Positions 11,474-19,378 of a stretch of 54,711 nt of DNA are shown here, piece by piece (the stretch's first letter is position 1; the number at the start of each line of letters is the position of its first letter). The translations under genes were made by a program, and so were the position numbers. The DNA comes from Trueperaceae bacterium (GTDB lineage Bacteria; Deinococcota; Deinococci; Deinococcales; Trueperaceae): NCBI GenBank assembly GCA_023954415.1, contig JAMLIB010000013.1, positions 1 to 54,711 of the forward strand. Reading direction: 5' to 3'. The notes beneath the pieces were generated by a model. It ran no database searches. It saw only the letters and a list, made by a program, of their open reading frames with translations, and had not been told where the DNA came from.

Positions 11474-11871
11474 GGGCCTTCCTCGACGCCAACGTCTTGT
11501 TCAGCGCGGCGCTCGGCGGCCCGACGTTCGCTCTGCTGTGGGAGCTGGCTGGTGTCGGCAAGGTTCGCCTCGTCACGAGCGTCTACTGCCACCTCGAAGC
11601 CGAGCGCAACCTCGCGCGCAAGTATCCCGGGCGCTCGAGCGCCCTCGCGGCCCGGATGGAACACGTCCTGGTCGTTCCGGGCGTTCGCGATCGAGTCGTT
11701 CCCCCGGTTCCGCTCGCGCAGAAGGACTTGCCCGTCTACTCGGTAGCGGTGGCCGTGCTGGCCGACGTGCTCCTCACGGGAGATACGAAGCACTTCTCTC
11801 CCCTCATGGAGCGGACCGACCTACCGCTCAGGGTGATGACCGTCGCGCGCTTCCTCAAGGCGGGCTACTGA
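11461..11871 (+). CDS. PIN-domain ribonuclease toxin (VapC-like)
   Basis: A 136-residue PIN-domain protein. It opens with VRAFLDANVLFSAALGG, giving the first catalytic Asp at residue 9. Other acidic positions follow in the middle (SVYCHLEAERNL) and in VLLTGDTKHFSPLM near the C terminus, the usual place of the third PIN acidic residue. It is the toxin half of a type II toxin-antitoxin pair, presumably cutting structured RNA when free. The ATG lies inside the antitoxin's last codons, so translation is coupled. It closely resembles the AbrB-linked PIN toxins more than VapBC of mycobacteria. Target RNA unknown. Confidence 0.83.
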   Translation: MGPVRAFLDANVLFSAALGGPTFALLWELAGVGKVRLVTSVYCHLEAERNLARKYPGRSSALAARMEHVLVVPGVRDRVVPPVPLAQKDLPVYSVAVAVLADVLLTGDTKHFSPLMERTDLPLRVMTVARFLKAGY

Positions 11872-11968
11872 GCCCGTAGAGCCGCTCGCTGGACGCCACC
11901 TTCGTCTTGCTCGGGCGCGCCGCTCTTGCTGTTCGCCGATCGCGCCGACCGCTGGTCACCCAGTGGCC

Positions 11969-12015
11969 TTGACAACTCGCGACGCCCGGTTCAATACTTG
12001 CTACACCAAATGAAC
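11969..12015 (+). promoter_or_regulatory. Promoter of the ROK regulator gene with possible dyad operator
   Basis: A consensus -35 TTGACA (11969-11974) and AATACT (11993-11998) are separated by 18 bases. A short dyad GTTCA ... TGAAC (11989-11993 and 12011-12015) spans the -10 and start-site region and could be an autoregulatory operator of the ROK protein. The operator part is weakly supported. Confidence 0.45.
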
Positions 12016-12029
12016 TAAAGGGCGTGTCC

Positions 12030-13256
12030 ATGCGGAACGGCTCAACCAGCGCACTCGGTCGCGAGAAGATCCGGTTACTCAACCAGAGCGCGATCATCAA
12101 CGCGATCCACCGGTCGAGGAAGATCTCGCGGACGGACCTGGCCGTCCAACTCCGCTTGAGCCCCGCCGCCGTCACGAACCTCACCGCCTCCCTGATAGAC
12201 ACGGGGCTCGTCGTCGAGGTCGAGGTGGGCGAGTCGCAGTCGGTCGGGCGCAAGCCCATCCTGCTCGGCATCAACTACGACCACTCCTACGTCGTGGGGG
12301 CCAAGGTCATGCCCGACGCCATCGTGGCGTCGCTCACCAACCTCAACGCCGACGTGCTCGGCACGGTGCGCGTCCCGCTCGCCGACTCCGCCGTCGGCAC
12401 GGTCGCCGCCGCGGTGGTGGCGTCCAAGGCCGAGCTCTGCGACAAGCTCGGCGTCCCCGGTCACCGCGTGGCCGGGCTGGGCGTGAGCCTGCCCGGCGTC
12501 GTCGACTACCTCACGGGCATCGTCAAGCACTCCGACCTGCTCGGCTGGCACGACGTTCGCCTCGCCGAGGAGCTGCGCGACGTGGCCGGGCTCTCCGCCG
12601 TCGTCGAGAACGACGTGAACGCCCTCGCCGCCGCCCAGAGCTGGTTCGGCCTCGGGCGCGCGCACGACTCCTTCCTGACCGTGACCATGGGGCGCGGTGT
12701 CGGCCTTGGCATCGTGATAGGCGGCGCCATCTACCGCGGTCCCCGCGGCGGCGCCGGCGAGGTCGGGCATACCCGCTGCACGCCGATCGGACCGCGCGTC
12801 ATGCGGCCCGGCACCACGACCCTCGAGGAGCGGCTGGGCGACGCCGCCCTGTTGGCCGAGGCGCACCGCGCCGTCGCCGGCTTCCCACGAGACGCGCGTC
12901 CGGAGGCGCTCACCGCTCTGGCGGCGCGGGGCGACGAGACGGCCCTCGGCCTGCTCGCCGACGCTGGCGAGTGCCTGGGCGTCGCCCTGAGCGACCTCGT
13001 GAACCTTTTCGCGCCCACCCTCGTCATCCTCGGCGGGGAAGGGCTGCGGAACTCCAAGTACTTCCTGCCCCACGTTCGACCGGCGCTCGAGAGGCACGCC
13101 TTCGGCGGCCTGGCCGACGGCCTCGAGCTGATCGTCGACTCGTGGGGCGACGACGCGTGGGCGCGCGGGGCCGCCGGCCTCGCCGCCGCACGCTTCCTCG
13201 AGGCCGCGACCGAGCCGTTGTCGGCGCTGCAGACCGGGCCCGGTCTGACGCGATGA
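12030..13256 (+). CDS. ROK-family transcriptional regulator (NagC/XylR type), zinc motif missing
   Basis: A 408-residue protein with an N-terminal winged helix-turn-helix (IINAIHRSRKISRTDLAVQL, then SPAAVTNLTASLIDTGLV) and a C-terminal ROK sugar-sensing domain (GLGVSLPGVVDY, VVENDVNALAAAQSWFG, GVGLGIVIGGAIYRG, GGAGEVGHT). The family's zinc site, normally CxCGxxGCxE just after the GExGH motif, is absent: the sequence runs HTRCTPIGPRVMRPGTTT and keeps only one Cys. The ATG at 12030 has AAAGGG seven bases upstream; a GTG at 12024 is too close to that site. It leads the alpha-glucoside operon and probably represses it in response to a glucoside or its phosphate. Confidence 0.88.
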   Translation: MRNGSTSALGREKIRLLNQSAIINAIHRSRKISRTDLAVQLRLSPAAVTNLTASLIDTGLVVEVEVGESQSVGRKPILLGINYDHSYVVGAKVMPDAIVASLTNLNADVLGTVRVPLADSAVGTVAAAVVASKAELCDKLGVPGHRVAGLGVSLPGVVDYLTGIVKHSDLLGWHDVRLAEELRDVAGLSAVVENDVNALAAAQSWFGLGRAHDSFLTVTMGRGVGLGIVIGGAIYRGPRGGAGEVGHTRCTPIGPRVMRPGTTTLEERLGDAALLAEAHRAVAGFPRDARPEALTALAARGDETALGLLADAGECLGVALSDLVNLFAPTLVILGGEGLRNSKYFLPHVRPALERHAFGGLADGLELIVDSWGDDAWARGAAGLAAARFLEAATEPLSALQTGPGLTR

Positions 13257-13312
13257 CGGCTCGTCGGCGACGACTTTGCAGCAAGAAGCCCAGCGAGGCG
13301 AAGGAGGAAGTC

Positions 13313-14563
13313 ATGAAGAGGCACAAGGCAAGCGGTTGGCTGACGAGGTTGGCGTTCGCGCTGGCGCTCGGCCTGGCCGCGTTCGGTACGGCGCAGACGG
13401 TCAACTACTTCTCGTTCACGACGGGCTCGGACAAGCTGGACGTGCTCGAGCACCTCATCGACGTGTTCGAGGCGGAGAACCCCGGCATCAAGATCAACTA
13501 CACGACCGCCGACTTCGGCTCGTACTTCACGAAGCTCCAGACCGACTTCGCGGCCGGGACGTCACCCGACGTCTTCGAGCTCAACTACGAGAACTTCGTG
13601 ACCTTCGCCTCGCGCGGGACGTTGCGCGACCTGCGCGACGAGATGGCCGGTAGCAGCCTGGTGAAGGACGACACGTTCTACCCGGCGGCCCTCGACGCCT
13701 TCAGTTACGACGGCGCCCAGCTCGGCCTGCCGATCACGTTCTCGACCGTGCTCCTCATCTACAACAAGGACCTGTTCGACGCCGCCGGCGTGGCCTACCC
13801 GACGGACGACTGGACGTGGGACGACGTCATCGCGGCCGGCAAGGCCATCAGCGATCCGGCGAAGCGCGTCTGGGGCATCTCCCAGCCCGTGCAGTTCTGG
13901 GAGTTCTACAAGGTGGCCGAGCAGGCCGGCGGCGGCCTGACCGTCACGCCGACCGTCCAGATCGACACGCACGAGAACCGCGCCGCCGCGCACTACCTCG
14001 TCGACAAGGTGCAGCTCCACCACATCATGCCGACCGACGCGGAGATGAGCGGCGTCGGCGACATCGACCTCTTCCTCAACCAGCAGCTCGGCATGATCGT
14101 CACGGGCATCTGGATGTTCGACAACTTCGTCACGAACGCCACCTTCGACTGGGACGTCGCGGTCGAGCCGGGCGGCGCGCGCAAGGCCACGCACTTCTTC
14201 TCCAACGCCGCCGTCGTGTCGAGCCAGAGCAAGGTGCAAGGCGCCGCCTACAAGTGGGTGGAGTTCCTCGCCGCCCACCCGGCCGTCGTCGAGGCGCGCA
14301 TCGAGTCGAACTGGGAGCTCTCGGCGCTCTCGCTCGACCAGGCCGACGCGCTCGAGCCGTACCTCGCCAAGCCCGTGCCCGCGAACCGCGAGGCCGTGTT
14401 CGAGTCGCTCGCGTACGCCGTCAACCCGCCCGTCGTCGAGAACCAGCCCGAGCTCCAGGACATCGTCAACCAGGAGCTCGAGGCCGCGCGCCTCGGCACC
14501 AAGACGGTCGAGCAGGCGCTGCAGGACGCGCAGAAGCGCGTCGAGGCGCTCGTAGGGCGGTAG
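13313..14563 (+). CDS. Sugar ABC transporter substrate-binding protein (family 1)
   Basis: A 416-residue secreted binding protein. A basic start plus hydrophobic stretch (LTRLAFALALGLAAFGTAQ) is a Sec signal peptide with cleavage likely after the AQ/TAQ region; no lipobox Cys is visible. The mature part has the MalE/UgpB pattern: LDVLEHLIDVFEAENPGI, AGTSPDVFELNYENF, LPITFSTVLLIYNKDLFDAAG and WTWDDVIAAGKAI. AAGGAGG lies four bases from the ATG. With the permeases at 17565 and 18431 it forms the importer of this operon. The GH31 and GH15 genes inside the same operon suggest an alpha-glucoside or isomalto-oligosaccharide ligand (inference). Confidence 0.92.
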   Translation: MKRHKASGWLTRLAFALALGLAAFGTAQTVNYFSFTTGSDKLDVLEHLIDVFEAENPGIKINYTTADFGSYFTKLQTDFAAGTSPDVFELNYENFVTFASRGTLRDLRDEMAGSSLVKDDTFYPAALDAFSYDGAQLGLPITFSTVLLIYNKDLFDAAGVAYPTDDWTWDDVIAAGKAISDPAKRVWGISQPVQFWEFYKVAEQAGGGLTVTPTVQIDTHENRAAAHYLVDKVQLHHIMPTDAEMSGVGDIDLFLNQQLGMIVTGIWMFDNFVTNATFDWDVAVEPGGARKATHFFSNAAVVSSQSKVQGAAYKWVEFLAAHPAVVEARIESNWELSALSLDQADALEPYLAKPVPANREAVFESLAYAVNPPVVENQPELQDIVNQELEAARLGTKTVEQALQDAQKRVEALVGR

Positions 14564-14578
14564 GCGCGCCGCAGCGTT

Positions 14579-14610
14579 GTGGGGCGCCGCGCGACTTCGC
14601 GGCGTCCCAC
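14579..14610 (+). other. Stable stem-loop after the binding-protein gene
   Basis: A 13-bp stem (one G-U pair) with a six-base loop CGACTT starts 15 bases after the binding-protein stop. No T-run follows, so it is more likely an mRNA 3'-stabiliser or partial attenuator that keeps the binding protein more abundant than the downstream enzymes and permeases. Confidence 0.5.
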
Positions 14611-14613
14611 ACA

Positions 14614-14680
14614 CGACCAGCGCATTCGCGCCGCCGAGTCGCGCGGCGCCACCACGCGCGACCAGCGCATGCACGCCGCC
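14614..14680. repeat. Imperfect direct repeat (22 bp, offset 45)
   Basis: Positions 14614-14635 and 14659-14680 match at 20 of 22 bases, both starting CGACCAGCGCAT. They lie in the non-coding spacer between the binding-protein stop and the GH31 start at 14815; the rest of that spacer holds only the GH31 ribosome site (AGGAGG). Confidence 0.6.
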
Positions 14681-14814
14681 ACGCGTACGCGTCGCCCGTC
14701 GATGTCGACCCGGCGATGTTCGGCACGACCCCGCGCCTACCACTCCCCGTCCCCGGCGCGCGGGCCGATCGCGCCACCGCTGCCACGACCGCGCTCCAGG
14801 AGGCTGAACGCCCG

Positions 14815-17559
14815 ATGATCGTGCACGACCCGTTCGGTATCGACGACCCCTACAAGAGCAGCCCCACCGAGCGCTTCCCGCGCGACCCGGCGCCCGGCGA
14901 CGCCGTGCAGGTCGGCTTCCGCGTGCCGGCGGGCGCGCGGGAGGCCTGGGCGGAGGTGACGCATACCAGGCACGGCGGCGCGCCGGAATCGCGGCGCGTC
15001 GCCGCCATGAAGCTTGCGGGCGACGCGTGGGCCGTCGACCTCGGCTCTTTCCCCGACGGCGGCGTGGAGTACGTGCTGCGCGCGCTGCCGGACGGGTTGC
15101 CGGGCGCCGCGTCGGATGGCGTGTCGGACGGCACCTCTGACGCCGTGTCTGACGCCGTGTCTGACGCCGCGTCTGGCGTAGCCACGGGCGGGCGACCTCT
15201 CAGCGCTGGGCCGTACCGGTTCGACGTCGGCGCCTGGACGACCGTGACCGGCGTGGGTGAAGCCTTCCTCGTGGGCGACGCATCCGGCGACGAGGTGCGG
15301 GTCGAGCTCACCGCCGATCGCGGGACGGCGTGGCTTGCGTTCGCGTTCCCGACGGCTGGGGCGTGCCGGTTGGTTCTGAGGCGAGCGGAGCCGACGGGGG
15401 CGGGAGCGGCGCCGCGAGGTACGGCAGGGGAGAACGTCGCCGGAGCGAACGTGGCCCGAGGGAACGCGGTCGAAGAGAACCTCGCCGCAGGCAACGCTGC
15501 CGGCGAGAGCGCCGCCGCGAAGGGTGCGGCCGCCCTCCGAGGCGCCCGGCCCGGCTCCCCCGCCGAGCTGCGCGAGACCCTCTGGGGCTTCACGATCGAG
15601 GCGCCGGGCATCGTCGTGCGCGTCGAGCGCGCCGACCTCACGGTGAGCGCCGCCACGCCTGGGGCGCCCCACACGCCGCTCTTCTCCGGCAGCCTGCGCT
15701 TCGCGTGGCTCGAGCGGGCGGGCGTGATGAGCACGACCGTCGTCGCCAACTTCCTCACGGGCGAGGGCGAGGCCATTTACGGCCTCGGCGAGCGCTTCGT
15801 CGACGCCGACCGCAACGGTCAGCGCTGGGACCTGCGCGTCTACGAGGAGTACAAGGAGCAACGCAAACGAACCTATATCCCTGTCCCGCTACTCGTATCG
15901 GAGCGGAGCTACGGCGTGTGGCTCGACGTTCCGGAACCGAGCTATCTAGACCTGACCGAACGCGAGGCGGCCTGGACCGTCGAGCGGCTCCATGGCGAGC
16001 CCGACGGCTCGGAGCGCAGCCTGCTCGACCTCGTGGTGTTCGTGGCCGACGAGCCATACGCGGTCACCGCCGCCTTCACGCGCCTGACCGGCCGCCCGGC
16101 CGTGCCGCCCGCCTGGGCGTTCGGGCCGTGGATGTCCGCCAACACCTGGAACTCGCAGGCGTTGGTCGAGGAGGTCGTGGGGCGCACGCTCGCCGAGGAC
16201 GTGCCCGCCTCCGTGATCGTCATCGAGGCGTGGAGCGACGAGTCGACCTTCTATATCTTCAACGACGCCGAGTACGAGCCGAAGGCGGAAGGGGCCGCGC
16301 ATAGGCTCGGAGACTTCCGGTTCAAGGGCAGGTGGCCCGACCCGAAGGCCATGGTGGACTGGTGCCACGCGAACGGCGTGCGCGTCGTGCTCTGGCAGAT
16401 CCCCGTGCACAAGCGGCTCGGCGAGCCCCACGCCCAGCACGACCTCGACGGCGAGTACATGCTCGAGCACGGCCTCGCCGTCCTGAACCCCGACGGCAGC
16501 GCTTACCGGAATAAGGGCTGGTGGTTCACGGACGCGCTCGTGGCCGACTTCTCGAACCCGGCCACGAGCGAGTTCTGGTTCGGCAAGCGCCGCTACCTGT
16601 TCGATGAGCTGGGCATAGACGGCATGAAGACCGACGGGGGCGAGCACCTGTGGGGCCGCGGGCTCAGGGCGCACGACGGACGGCGCGGCCTCGAGCTCTT
16701 CAACACGTACGCGAACGACTACGTCGGCGCCTATCACACGTTCATCCAGGACGCGACGGACGGCGACGGGGTAACGTTCTCGCGCTCCGGCTACACGGGC
16801 GCGCAGTGCTTCCCCATCCACTGGGCCGGGGACGAGGACAGCACGTGGAACGCCTACCGGGCGTCGGTGAAAGCCGGCCTCTCGGCCGGCGTGAGCGGGA
16901 TCGGCATGTGGGCGTGGGACCTCGGTGGGTTCAGCGGGGAGATCCCGCCCGCGGACCTGTACATGCGCTCCGCCGCCATGGCCGCGTTCTGCCCGGTCAT
17001 GCAGTACCACTCGGAGCCCCACGGGGCGAGCGAGCGCCGCGACCGGACGCCGTGGAACATCGCCGAGCGCCACGGCGACCCGAACGCGCTGAGGGTCTAC
17101 CGGCGCTACGCGCACCTGCGTATGCGCCTGCGCGACTACCTACACGGCGAGGCGGAGGCGGCCGCCGCGGCCGGTCTCCCGCTCATGCGCTACCCGGCGC
17201 TCGCCTACCCGGGCAGGCACGACTTCCTGGCCGCCGACGAGTACGCCTACCTCCTGGGCAGGGACCTGCTCGTGGCGCCCGTCGTTGAGCGCGGCGTGGA
17301 GACGCGCGAGGTGCGGCTCCCGCCCGGCGCCTGGGTCGACCTCTGGTCGGGCGGCGAACTGGCGGGCGACCGCGTGTTCCACGCCCCCGCCACGCTGGAC
17401 ACCATCCCCGTCTTCGTGCGCGCGGACAGCGAACGGTTGGCGTTCCTGCTGAGCGCCGCGGCCGGGCTGCCAGGAGGCGCGCGCGCGGCGGTTGCGGAAG
17501 GCGCGGGCGCGGCGCCGTCCGCGAGCGCCGGCGCGCCGCAACAGGGAAGCGAAGCGTAG
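14815..17559 (+). CDS. GH31 family alpha-glucosidase/xylosidase
   Basis: A 914-residue glycoside hydrolase family 31 enzyme, hydrolysing terminal alpha-glucosidic (or alpha-xylosidic) bonds with retention. The catalytic nucleophile is Asp607 in DGMKTDGGEHLW and the acid/base is Asp673 in HWAGDEDSTW; the barrel also shows PPAWAFGPWMSANTWN. No signal peptide, so it acts on imported sugar. The N-terminal beta domain carries two unusual low-complexity insertions: a run of SDxV/A tetrapeptides (residues about 100-119) and an Ala/Gly/Asn-rich stretch near 203-240. The ATG at 14815 has AGGAGG eleven bases upstream; earlier in-frame starts would extend into non-coding sequence. It lies between the binding protein and the permeases. 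Confidence 0.92.
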   Translation: MIVHDPFGIDDPYKSSPTERFPRDPAPGDAVQVGFRVPAGAREAWAEVTHTRHGGAPESRRVAAMKLAGDAWAVDLGSFPDGGVEYVLRALPDGLPGAASDGVSDGTSDAVSDAVSDAASGVATGGRPLSAGPYRFDVGAWTTVTGVGEAFLVGDASGDEVRVELTADRGTAWLAFAFPTAGACRLVLRRAEPTGAGAAPRGTAGENVAGANVARGNAVEENLAAGNAAGESAAAKGAAALRGARPGSPAELRETLWGFTIEAPGIVVRVERADLTVSAATPGAPHTPLFSGSLRFAWLERAGVMSTTVVANFLTGEGEAIYGLGERFVDADRNGQRWDLRVYEEYKEQRKRTYIPVPLLVSERSYGVWLDVPEPSYLDLTEREAAWTVERLHGEPDGSERSLLDLVVFVADEPYAVTAAFTRLTGRPAVPPAWAFGPWMSANTWNSQALVEEVVGRTLAEDVPASVIVIEAWSDESTFYIFNDAEYEPKAEGAAHRLGDFRFKGRWPDPKAMVDWCHANGVRVVLWQIPVHKRLGEPHAQHDLDGEYMLEHGLAVLNPDGSAYRNKGWWFTDALVADFSNPATSEFWFGKRRYLFDELGIDGMKTDGGEHLWGRGLRAHDGRRGLELFNTYANDYVGAYHTFIQDATDGDGVTFSRSGYTGAQCFPIHWAGDEDSTWNAYRASVKAGLSAGVSGIGMWAWDLGGFSGEIPPADLYMRSAAMAAFCPVMQYHSEPHGASERRDRTPWNIAERHGDPNALRVYRRYAHLRMRLRDYLHGEAEAAAAAGLPLMRYPALAYPGRHDFLAADEYAYLLGRDLLVAPVVERGVETREVRLPPGAWVDLWSGGELAGDRVFHAPATLDTIPVFVRADSERLAFLLSAAAGLPGGARAAVAEGAGAAPSASAGAPQQGSEA
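15112..15171 (+). repeat. 12-bp in-frame minisatellite inside the GH31 gene
   Basis: Five tandem 12-bp units, the last three nearly identical (TCTGACGCCGTG, TCTGACGCCGTG, TCTGACGCCGCG), encode repeated Ser-Asp-x-x tetrapeptides. The unit length keeps the frame, so copy number can vary without disrupting the enzyme. Confidence 0.85.
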
Positions 17560-17564
17560 CGCGC

Positions 17565-18434
17565 ATGTACGAGCGCGGTTGGCGACGCTTCGGGGTCCTG
17601 GCGCTCTTCCTGGGGCCGAGCCTCATCGGCCTGCTCGCGTTCACGGTCGGGCCCATGCTGACCTCGCTCGGGCTCTCGTTCACGAACTGGGACCTGCTCA
17701 CGCCGGCCAAGTTCGTCGGCGGCGCGAACTACCAGCGCCTCGTCACCGACGCCGAGTTCTGGCACACGCTCAAGAACACCCTCACGTTCCTCCTCGGTTA
17801 CGTGCCCCTCGTGCTCTGCGCCGGGCTGCTCATCGCCGTGCTCCTCAACAGCGCCATCCCGTTCAGCCAGGCGTTCCGCGTCATGTACTTCGTGCCCGTC
17901 GTCACCTCGTGGGTGGCCGTCGCCCTCGTGTGGAAGTGGCTCTACAACCCCGTGTACGGCCTGATCAACAACGCGCTCTCGGCCATCGGCATCGCCGGCC
18001 CGGCGTGGCTGTTCGACCCTAACTGGGCGATGCCCGCCGTGATCCTGACGAGCGTATGGAAGGACACGGGCTTCGTGATGATCATCATTCTCGCCGGCCT
18101 GCAAGGCATACCGCGCGAGTACTACGAGGCCGCGAGCATCGACGGCGCCACGCGCGCCCAGTCGCTCTGGGCGATCACCATCCCGCTCCTCGCGCCGACC
18201 CTCGTGTTCTGCCTCAGCATCAGCCTGATCGGCTCGTTCCAGGTGTTCGACCAGGTGTACGTGATGACGGACGGCGGACCGGCCGGCGCCACCATGGTCC
18301 TCGTCGAGAGGATCGTCTCGCACGCGTTCTCCTACAGCCGGATGGGCTACGCGTCCGCGCTCTCGTGGGTGCTGTTCCTGATCATCTTCGTCGTGACCGT
18401 GTTCTTCTACCAACTGCGGCGGTGGCGCTCGTGA
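17565..18434 (+). CDS. Sugar ABC transporter permease, MalF type
   Basis: A 289-residue inner-membrane permease with about six helices, beginning FGVLALFLGPSLIGLLAFTV. The EAA loop is EYYEAASIDGATRAQ, followed by ITIPLLAPTLVF. The periplasmic loop FVGGANYQRLVTDAEFWHTL and the 'VMTDGGPAGATMVLVERI' region are typical of MalF/UgpA-type proteins. It starts five bases after the GH31 stop and its TGA overlaps the next gene's GTG by four bases. It pairs with the MalG-type protein that follows to form the channel for the binding protein at 13313. Confidence 0.94.
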   Translation: MYERGWRRFGVLALFLGPSLIGLLAFTVGPMLTSLGLSFTNWDLLTPAKFVGGANYQRLVTDAEFWHTLKNTLTFLLGYVPLVLCAGLLIAVLLNSAIPFSQAFRVMYFVPVVTSWVAVALVWKWLYNPVYGLINNALSAIGIAGPAWLFDPNWAMPAVILTSVWKDTGFVMIIILAGLQGIPREYYEAASIDGATRAQSLWAITIPLLAPTLVFCLSISLIGSFQVFDQVYVMTDGGPAGATMVLVERIVSHAFSYSRMGYASALSWVLFLIIFVVTVFFYQLRRWRS

Positions 18435-19378
18435 GGCGGGGTCCGTCCGTGGCCAGGCTGACAGGCGCCGTCGTTCCGCAGGGCCCGCGCGCCGGGTTCG
18501 CCACCGCCGGCGGGCCCGCGTCCGGCCGTGCCGGGGCGCGGTCAGGTCGCCGCCGCGTCCGGGCGCGCACCGTCGTCCTGACGCTCCTCGCCCTGGCCGG
18601 CGGCCTCCTCATGATCACGCCGTTCCTGTGGGCGATAGGCACCTCGCTGAAGCCAAGCGGCGCGCTCCTGAGCCTTCCGCCGCAGTTGCTACCCGCCGAA
18701 CCGACCACCTCCGCCTACACGGCCGTGCTCACGCGCTTCCCGTTCCTGCGAGTGTTCGGCAACTCGCTCCTGGTGGCCGCGGCGACGACGCTGGGGCAGC
18801 TGGTCGTGTGCTCGATGTCGGGCTACGCGTTCGCACGCTTCCGGTTCCCCGGCCGCGACGCGCTCTTCACCGTCTACCTCGCCACCCTGATGGTGCCGTT
18901 CGCCGTGGTCATCACGCCGCTCTTCATCTTCGTCACGCGCCTCGGCTGGGCGAACAGCTACGCCGGGCTCATCATCCCCGGCATGTTCAGCGCGTTCGGC
19001 ACGTTCTTCATGCGCCAGTTCTTCCTCTCGATCCCGCGCGAGCTCGAGGAGGCCGCCACCATCGACGGCGCCTCGACCCTCGCCACCTTCTTCCGGGTCG
19101 TGCTGCCCATGACGGGCCCGGCGCTCGCGACCCTCACGGTGCTCTCGTTCATGGGCTCGTGGAACAGCTTCCTGTGGCCGCTGCTCATCATCAACGACCG
19201 CACGCTCATGACCCTGCCCATCGCGCTCTCCACGCTGCAGGGCCTCTACCCGGGGCAGACGCAGTGGAACGTCGTCATGGCCGGCACGGTGCTGGCGACC
19301 ATCCCGACGATCGCGGTCTTCCTCTTCGCCCAACGGTGGGTCATCGAGGGCGTGGCGGGGTCCGGGGTGAAGGGGTGA
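18431..19378 (+). CDS. Sugar ABC transporter permease, MalG type
   Basis: A 315-residue permease. A basic, Gly/Pro-rich cytoplasmic N terminus of about 45 residues precedes the first helix (VVLTLLALAGGLLMITPFLWAI). The EAA loop reads ELEEAATIDGAS and then LPMTGPALATL; the C terminus QRWVIEGVAGSGVKG is the standard MalG ending. I take the GTG at 18431 (four-base overlap with the MalF stop); a GTG at 18449 would shorten the tail by six residues. The stop again overlaps the next gene's GTG, so three genes here are translationally chained. No ATPase gene is linked. Confidence 0.93.
   Translation: MRRGPSVARLTGAVVPQGPRAGFATAGGPASGRAGARSGRRRVRARTVVLTLLALAGGLLMITPFLWAIGTSLKPSGALLSLPPQLLPAEPTTSAYTAVLTRFPFLRVFGNSLLVAAATTLGQLVVCSMSGYAFARFRFPGRDALFTVYLATLMVPFAVVITPLFIFVTRLGWANSYAGLIIPGMFSAFGTFFMRQFFLSIPRELEEAATIDGASTLATFFRVVLPMTGPALATLTVLSFMGSWNSFLWPLLIINDRTLMTLPIALSTLQGLYPGQTQWNVVMAGTVLATIPTIAVFLFAQRWVIEGVAGSGVKG

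Noticed and set aside
12024-12029. GTG at 12024 as start of the ROK regulator
   Set aside because: It lies one base from the AAAGGG ribosome site; ATG at 12030 has proper spacing.
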